Source: Helicoverpa zea
Lineage: Eukaryota > Arthropoda > Insecta > Lepidoptera > Noctuidae
Direction of reading: 5' to 3'
Length of the DNA stretch: 64,000 nucleotides
Assembly: GCF_022581195.2 (NCBI RefSeq)
Contig: NC_061470.1
Span: 7,254,001-7,318,000, forward strand
Part shown: piece after piece, positions 58,301 through 64,000 of the stretch
Layout: each line of letters opens with the position of its first letter
Position numbering within the stretch: the first letter of the stretch is position 1
The notes under the pieces: generated by a model
The model's database searches: none
Seen by the model: the letters and a program-made list of their open reading frames with translations, nothing else
What the model was told of the DNA's origin: nothing
Translations under genes and position numbers: made by a program

Positions 58301-61300
58301 GATCAAATTAAATTTTACGTTCTTTTAGCTTTCCGTGAGTATTTTTTATTCGAATCTAGCTATTGTAGTTTTTCAGTAGTAATCGTTTTTGTTGAGAGAG
58401 TCTCGCTTGGTCGTAAAAAAGCAATTGACATTTCATGCGCGGACAGGTGGGCCGAGAATCACTGCGCGGCTTGGACGCTTGAGTGGCTAAGGCATACTAG
58501 CTCATCACGAAAAATGCGAGTGGTGCTTAAAATAGATTGATAACATACCTAAAACGAATACTTGGCACCTAATCTATTACATCAAAACTTTTGTGTACAG
58601 TTCATGTAGTTCTATAAAATCTATTGCACATGAATCTTACCTGAGTAATACCCTTAGCATGGTCCTATTGGAGTCGCGGATGTGTGCCGGTTTTAGTTTC
58701 ACATCCGAAGGCTCTTGTAGCTCGTTACCCGTCGACAGTAGCGCCACCTACACACAGTTGAAACCAAGTATTTTCTTGTTTTTGGGACTTATGGCTTTTG
58801 AAGTCGTATTTGCGGATTTGCCATTATTTGGAATAATATGTTCTGGAATTACTTGAAATAGGCAATATGGAGTGAATGGCACTTCCTTTCATGTTTGACA
58901 TTTGACTTCTAAGCCGATGGGCAAATAAATTGAATGTATACATACCTTGGGAGGCGCTCGAACGGTCACGTTTTGATATCCAGCTCCCGCAAGTATTCCG
59001 ATTTTAGCTGAGTCTAATATATGTCCTGAAATTATTATTAGCTTTTAATATAAGTGTGAAGCTGTGCAGCTGGCTGATCTCCTTAGTGACAGTGAGAACA
59101 GCCGCCGTGGCCGATAATATAATCGATGTGGACGCTATTACATAAAAAAATTATCTATTATAGCATAGGAAACTAACCTTTGTCAACAAGAACGGTTCCC
59201 ATAGGTATATCGAAGCCCACATTCCTGACATCCTGCTGAGGTTCAGGCGCCTTCAGGATTTCCACCTCGTGCTCCGTCATTCCATCTTCAGACGCTGATA
59301 TGAGTCTTGTGTCCTCAACCTGGTAAAGGATATTAATAATATTTAACTTTATGGTTCTTCGAAGAGACGGAGTAATTTTAAGATTAATTAAGAGCGACAT
59401 TGGTACTCTTGTTTAATGGCGTCCACGGCCGATTTCGGCCACGGCGGCTGTTCTCATTTAAGGAGCTGCGCAGGACATATTATAGTGCACGAGCATTTGC
59501 GCAGACACAGGTGCACTCCCTATTCCTTCACTCTCATAACCCGATGGGACGGCAATCCGACACGACCGGAGAGAGATCAGGCGCAGGACCGACATTTACG
59601 TGCTCTCCGATGCACGGGTGAATCAATCACCAACTTCCAGACTACAGGCTGCTTTGTGAAAGTCTAAGAAAACCCACGAAGCGATTTCGGCCCGACCCGG
59701 GAATCGAACCCGAGACCTCGAGCACAGCAGTCGCGCTTGCGACCACTAGACCTATAAATCGAATAATCTCTATAAATCTGTTCTATATGAAAAACACGAT
59801 GCAAGTCTTTATTCTCTGATAAGATCTTTAGCTCCAATCTTGGGAAAAGTATTATGACCGTAGAATTAAAGTAGTTCTCCCAATAAAGTAAATTATAAAT
59901 AGGTACTTTTAATTGCCTATATAGTAAATGTATGTGTATTGTACATACACATAAACACAGTGTTTACTGTTAAAAGAGTGATAGTGATGAAGTTTTTAAT
60001 AGGCATGACAACATTCTCAGACTGGTCACTTACACTTGGCTAGATTTATTACGACGAGCGCCAAAATGTATATTGTATCTGTAAGTTGTCAGCAAGCATA
60101 CAACTTTTATATTGCAGATGTTATCAAACTGTTAATCATTTTCCTATCAATGCAAATCATAATTACTTGAAACATTTTTGGACGCATTATAAACAAACAA
60201 ACATACCTAGCCTTTTTTATCGTCAGATGAAGTTGATGAGATTGTCGATTAGTTATTAAGTATTATACACAATATATTCTATTAAGACAATAATCACACA
60301 CTTGTATACTAATTAATACAAGGCTAGAACTAGTCTGACGTTATTTACTTATGTGCTTATACGCCGAGCTGTGATCATTGGTGTAGTGGTAGAAATCGCA
60401 ACTTAGCGCCCGAAGTCTAGGGTTCCATGCCGTTTGAGACCAGTAAATATAATGGTATTTTACATATCTTGTGTAATTAAAAGATCAAATAATTGCAATT
60501 ATCTTAGGGCATAAGCTCTAGGTGTCAAGACTGTCAAGTCTAAGGGACATAAAGTCCTACCTAGGTAATATTAGGAAGGGAATTATTGACCTCTAAAAAA
60601 ATCGTTTATTCACCTGTACAACGCAATCAGCCCCCGCAGGCAGGGCCGCGCCGGTGTTAACTCTTGCGCATTCGCCCGCGCAGAGCGGCGCGGTGGGCGC
60701 GTCGCCCGCAGTCACCGCGATGCGCACCTTGCGTGGACCCGCGCCGTCTATGCTGAGGCACGCGTAGCCTGAACATGGTGATTAAAGCAGTATTAAGCTA
60801 CAGAATAAATATATAAGTGGACAAAAAATTGAGAACATCCTTCTTGGGAAGTCGGTTAAGAGTAGAGTATTAAAAAAAAATGGAACATCCTTGTGGATCA
60901 TTTTGGAATATCTTTATATGTAGAAGAAAGACGAATTTTATTTTATGCGTGATATGTATTTTTTTTGAGGTATTATCGCTAGGTTTCTATTTTTTTTATA
61001 TTTACTTCAAACCTTCTATTTTAAAGTTCTGTTTCAGATTCAGTTAATTATTTTAAGTTGATTATCATTATTTAAATTTTATCAACCTTCTGACAACTAA
61101 TCGCCAGCATATTTACTCAAGTGTGTACCTGCCACTTCCGAAAAATTTTGATAACAAAAAACTGTCACCAAGATGCATATTAATTAGAGTTTCAAGGCGA
61201 AATAGTTTCATGAAAACATGTTTTATATAGTTGTTATGTACAATGTACTGGCGGAACAAATTGCTGAAATGACTATGCAATTGCTAGAATGAGCAATAAT

Positions 61301-62477
61301 AGGTAATATCATGTTTCGTCATTGATTTAAAACTTGTTACAAGAAGAATAGTTCAGTGCATAAATTAAATGCAAATAGTGCATAAACATAACAATGATAG
61401 TTTAAAATACTGAGTGTAATAATTGGAAGTTTGTTGATTTGTACCAATCTGTAAATAGCAAGCAATTTCCGAATAAACATAATTTATCACAGACAGTGAG
61501 ATTATAGAAGATAATAATCAAAGTGATTACAGATTAAATTACATGCTTTATTGCTCCATATTGTTCTATATTTAGATTAGTTTACTATCAGAGTAATCAC
61601 ATTGGATTAACATATGATTCAAGCAGACTTACAGACAGAAATGTTACTTTATCTTATCATATTATAGAATTTACTTTTTAACGTCTGGCCATGTGGGGTA
61701 TTTAAATGCAGACAATAGCAATTACATACCGTCTTTAACTGATGCAGGAAAAGGTGGCATAGGCTCCTTAGCATGTAGCGCCTGAGCAACCACTCTGCCT
61801 AGTCCTTCTTCAATCGTCACAATTTCTAATCTCTCCGTCCATTCTGACATCACATCATCAACTATCTTCCAGGCTTCTGCCATCTCTATCATGGGGAATG
61901 GAGACTCCCTGGGTCTTAGAGCTACCTTACTGATGTCCACATTGCTACTGTGCATGCAAGTGTGGTTGAACTGCATGGAGTTGTGAATGTAGCTCACCTC
62001 GGCTACCTCATTGTGGATCAGAGATATAGCATGTGGGAGAATAGGCTTTACTACTTCAAAACACTCTGTGACAGCCTTTTTGCTGCCTGGGAAGTTGACT
62101 ATGAGTGTTTTGTCTCTGATGCCAGCTACGGCACGGGATAGCTGGGCCATTGGGGTCTTTTTTAAACTAGCCAGTGTAATGGCTGTTGTGATACCCGGCA
62201 CTTCTCTCTGTATGATTGCTTTAGTTGCTTCTGGAGTAACATCTCTAGGTGTCAAACCTGTCCCTCCAGTAGTCAATACCAAGTCTAAGTTAGTTTCACA
62301 GAAATATTTGAGTTCCCGTTCAATGATTTCCTTTTCATCAGGAATGATGATTGTATGGAGGTTGGCTTCAGGGAATAGTTCTCTGACAAAGTCAGCGAGG
62401 GCCGGCCCCGAGGTGTCTTTAGTGTTGTCCTTGAAGCAAGTATCGCTGATGGTGATCACTGCTACAGCTTTCACCAT
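52337..62477 (-). CDS. cin: Gephyrin / cinnamon, MogA-MoeA fusion of molybdenum cofactor synthesis
   Basis: Bifunctional enzyme: the N-terminal MogA/G domain adenylylates molybdopterin and the C-terminal MoeA/E domain inserts molybdate. Exons: 62477-61730, 60768-60614, 59319-59178, 59025-58946, 58747-58641, 56353-56194, 55639-55528, 55154-54949 (or extending into the array), 52474-52337. Junctions are GT/AG, phases match; with one copy of the repeated segment the CDS is 1848 nt, 615 aa, close to insect cinnamon as I recall it. Motifs: MVKAVAVITISDTCFKDN, LVLTTGGTGLTPRDVTPEAT, NFPGSKKA; then KDGYACLSIDG, RVNTGAALPAGADCVVQ, LLSTGNEL, HIRDSNR, CTGGVSMGEKD, GNPVSAYV, LDPRPEYARAEL and the final exon CSSRLLSACGSNVLLELPAA. 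The start is the ATG before VKAVAVI, 24 bases after an in-frame stop region. The eighth exon runs into the 114-bp array. Confidence 0.93.
52781..55044 (-). repeat. Tandem array of 114-bp units, about 20 copies, from a gephyrin exon
   Basis: Units start at 52781 and every 114 bases up to 54947 (19 full steps; the last copy is 98 bp and ends at 55044). Each unit holds the end of gephyrin exon 8 (AAQLDPRPEYARAELDPAQD..MLGSQ, 32 codons) plus an 18-base piece beginning with the splice donor GTACGTTGCTC. The length is 38 codons, so all copies are in the same frame with no stop; the translation of every full copy is the same. The last copy on the transcript ends in a different donor, GTATGATTAAC, which I take as the original intron start. 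About 15 bases (CGTTGCTCTGTACGT) match neither flank. Confidence 0.95.
55190..55335 (+). mobile_element. LINE 3' relic beside the array
   Basis: Plus-strand translation gives GRPWKRLRECLGPFLTD, a stop, then RKRWKTFGESIAQQLRFV, aligning with the intact fragment at 28306-28690 (WREDLDSFLSDWPQ.., EKWKAMGEAFAQQW). Broken and short. Lies in the gephyrin intron 55 bases or less from the arrayed exon. Confidence 0.55.
55917..56160. repeat. GGGTCCCGTACCC-type dispersed repeat
   Basis: TAGGGTCCCGTACCCAAAGG, CGGGACCCTATTG, TCCGTCCGTCTGTCACCAGG and a tail with CCATACAACAGACGTGA and GGTACGGAAC. I recognise this as a widespread insect LINE-tail repeat. It ends about 30 bases before exon 56194-56353. Confidence 0.7.
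56388..56575 (+). repeat. SINE type 1 body, copy
   Basis: GCATCGGAGAACACGTAAAT, GGATTGCCGTCCCATCGGG, GTGTCTGCGCAAATGCTCG, TCCTGCGCAGCTGGCTGATC. No tRNA head. A smaller piece is at 56785-56850. Confidence 0.75.
57003..58493. mobile_element. Candidate 1.5-kb element with 20-bp inverted termini
   Basis: GCCTAACCACTCAAGCGTCC (57003-57022) recurs inverted at 58473-58493 as GGACGCTTGAGTGGCTAAGG. The interior holds an ATGTG/GTAAGT start-codon-plus-donor at about 57298, a possible first exon of a transposon gene, but no coding exon after it. Target duplication not clear. Fills most of the gephyrin intron 56354-58640. Confidence 0.5.
59052..59135 (+). repeat. SINE type 1, 3' fragment
   Basis: GCAGCTGGCTGATCTCCTTA, then GAGAACAGCCGCCGTGGCCG, the end of the type 1 SINE. 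In the gephyrin intron between exons 4 and 3. Confidence 0.65.
59416..59755 (-). repeat. tRNA-derived SINE type 1, near full length, minus strand
   Basis: Read on the minus strand: GGTCTAGTGGTCGCAAGCGC (A box), GGTTCGATTCCCGGGTCGGG (B box), then the body ending GGCCGTGGACGCCATT. Overall like 14377-14760 but less diverged in its B box. In gephyrin intron 2. Confidence 0.85.
60374..60500 (+). repeat. SINE-like relic with B-box remnant
   Basis: TGTAGTGGTAGAAATCGCAA followed by CTAGGGTTCCATGCCGTTTG resemble A and B boxes of a tRNA-derived head, followed by AT-rich sequence. It cannot be a tRNA gene because the stems do not form. Confidence 0.4.
60790..61725. other. Gephyrin intron 1, no feature recognised
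   Basis: AT-rich intron DNA between exons 60614-60768 and 61730-62477. Nothing gene-like or repeat-like stood out. Confidence 0.5.
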
Positions 62478-63139
62478 CTTGAAGACCTATTTAATAAATT
62501 GTTAATTATTTGGATGCAGAAGTTACGTAAGTCTGCAGAATTCCAGTGAAAAATAAATCGATAACTTTCGAATATGCATAATTATCGTACATAGTTCAAT
62601 AGTATGAAGTTTCATATAAAAAAAAAAATAAGTTGCTCAATAAAAATCTGTTTACCTTCAGTTATCCGGCAATCACTATAGTTGTTTAAGTTTTAACTGA
62701 TACGCTGGTGAATGAACCCGTTTAAGACCTTTATTACATCACACTGATAAGTGATGCAAAACACATTAAAAATAACAACAGGTCCAACACCGGCTCACAT
62801 CAAACACAAACTAAAAAAATATTTTTTTATCTGTATACTTATGTCAGCCATTTGACATTGACAGATCAGCAAGGTAGGCAACTGTACGGCAGTAATAAAT
62901 ACGTTCAGTAATTTTAGCCGAACTAAACGGCAACAACGATTACGTCGTTTGTAATTTCGTATCACGTCGGATTACGAAGCTTATAACAAAAGAATAAAAA
63001 AACGTAATCTATAAAAATAATTGTTTAATAAAGTAACATACCTAACACATGATGTCCAAACGAAAAATAAAGGCTTACAAAACTATACTTAATTAACCAA
63101 TCACTAAGGCACTTTAATTAAATTATTTATACTTTCATA
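62478..63139 (-). other. Gap between the DNA2 stop and the gephyrin start
   Basis: 660 bases holding the 3' UTR of DNA2 and the promoter and 5' UTR of gephyrin, both on the minus strand. AT-rich; no convincing TATA box. The two genes are close tandem neighbours but each has its own exon set. Confidence 0.5.
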
Positions 63140-63894
63140 TCATAATGTTACATGCATTTTGTATTTATTACATAATTTGTTCACAATATGTTTATCTAGC
63201 TGGACGGTAGTACACGTTTGTATAAGCTTCTGAAGAGGTGCGTATCGACGCAAAGCCATAGAGTTGCCCACTATAAGGAGTTTGTGTTTCGCTCGGGTCA
63301 CACTGACGGCGAGACGACGCTGGTCGTTTAGTACCTCGCCTTCCTGTAAAATGGAAAACAATATTTAGGAATAATAAAAAAAAATAATCCTAGCTGTTTT
63401 TCCCGCATCCCATGTATAAAACAAATATTCGGATATTCTTAGGCCCAAGTTCACCGACAACACAAACTGTAGTTTTCTGCATACAACTGATTATGCATTG
63501 TGAATTTTCACATTCAATTTTCGAAGTTAAGACTTGTTTTACGAAAAACGTATGATTATGTTGTTGGTGAAAATAGACAGCAGTTTTAGGAGACAGTTAT
63601 TCCAATAACTTTCATACTAAATCTTATTTATGATGCAGGGAGTATAATAAACATACTTTTTTCTCTCATTATACGTAAAGTTAGGGTGGGAACATTTCTT
63701 ACCTTAACCTTCTTATCATCACTTTTGCTATCCAATCTTTTCGTACAAGAGTATATGATGACGGACTTGTCCCTGCCTTGAAACTGGTCCACCGTGCTGA
63801 CTTCCACCACGTGGTGGGAGAGAGAACGACGCAGAAGGGACACTTGGTCTCTATAGGGTGCTATCACTCCTATGTCTGAAGGTTTCACGTTGCC
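63140..63894 (-). CDS. Dna2: DNA2 replication helicase/nuclease, C-terminal end (partial)
   Basis: DNA2 is a nuclease-helicase for Okazaki flap processing and end resection. Two last exons are visible: 63894-63703 and 63343-63140, joined in phase 0 with GT/AG sites. They encode superfamily 1B helicase motifs: SDIGVIAPYRDQVSLLRRSL, VEVSTVDQFQGRDKSVIIYS (motif V, Q-G-R-D), then NDQRRLAVSVTRAKHKLLIV (motif VI, V-T-R-A-K). The last residues KLCNKYKMHVTL end at a TGA. The rest of the gene, including the nuclease domain and Walker motifs, lies beyond the right edge. UPF1-like helicases share these motifs, but GRDKS and the short tail fit DNA2 best. Confidence 0.85.
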
Positions 63895-64000
63895 CTGGAA
63901 AGGAAATACGTAATTTAATAAATTATATGTATGTATATGGATGTCTGTTCCTCCTTTACACACTATCTCCTGAGTGGATTTTGATGAATCTTGATAATAT

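Noticed and set aside
62011..62505. 164-codon plus-strand frame
   Set aside because: Antisense of the gephyrin first exon, which carries clear MogA motifs.
1..64000. A functional gene cluster or operon
   Set aside because: The five genes have unrelated cellular roles, separate promoters, mixed strands and large introns; adjacency is not evidence of a shared pathway.

Overview
The window looks like nuclear DNA of a moth or butterfly (Lepidoptera). Genes are split by many introns. GC-rich exons sit in AT-rich introns. Intergenic and intronic DNA is full of repeats that I associate with lepidopteran genomes: tRNA-derived SINEs, the repeat containing GGGGTCGGCTTCCAG, RTE-type LINE tails, and hairpin MITEs. 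I cannot name the species.

I rebuilt five protein-coding genes by joining exons at GT/AG sites with consistent phase. (1) Minus strand 889-30853: citron Rho-interacting kinase, the Drosophila sticky orthologue. It has 30 coding exons and 1840 codons, and a second GC-rich exon at 13045-13260 looks like an alternative first exon for a kinase-less short form. (2) Plus strand 32666-42937: a CRAL-TRIO lipid-binding protein of 307 aa in 5 exons, head to head with citron. (3) Plus strand 48259-50378: a p24/TMED2-type cargo receptor (CHOp24) of 207 aa in 4 exons. (4) Minus strand 52337-62477: the gephyrin/cinnamon MogA-MoeA fusion for molybdenum cofactor synthesis, 615 aa with one copy of a repeated exon segment. 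(5) Minus strand 63140-63894: the C-terminal end of the DNA2 helicase/nuclease, cut by the window edge.

The most unusual structure is at 52781-55044. The 3' part of a gephyrin exon, with its splice donor, is repeated about 20 times head to tail as a 114-bp unit (38 codons). All copies stay in frame and read-through is open, so the protein could in principle exist in many length steps. Recent tandem expansion and an assembly error are both possible.

The second notable structure is a set of six non-autonomous hAT-like elements: 29187-30454, 34797-37134, 35136-36279 (nested in the previous one), 41590-42606, 44153-45543 and 45804-46826. Each has terminal inverted repeats and an 8-bp target duplication that can be read directly. 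Their termini differ, yet all carry copies of one GC-rich box (core CGCTCGCTTCGCTCG), which I saw nowhere else in the window.

The genes are not an operon. Citron kinase acts in cytokinesis, the p24 protein in ER-Golgi traffic, gephyrin in Moco synthesis and DNA2 in replication and repair. Their proximity is ordinary genome layout.
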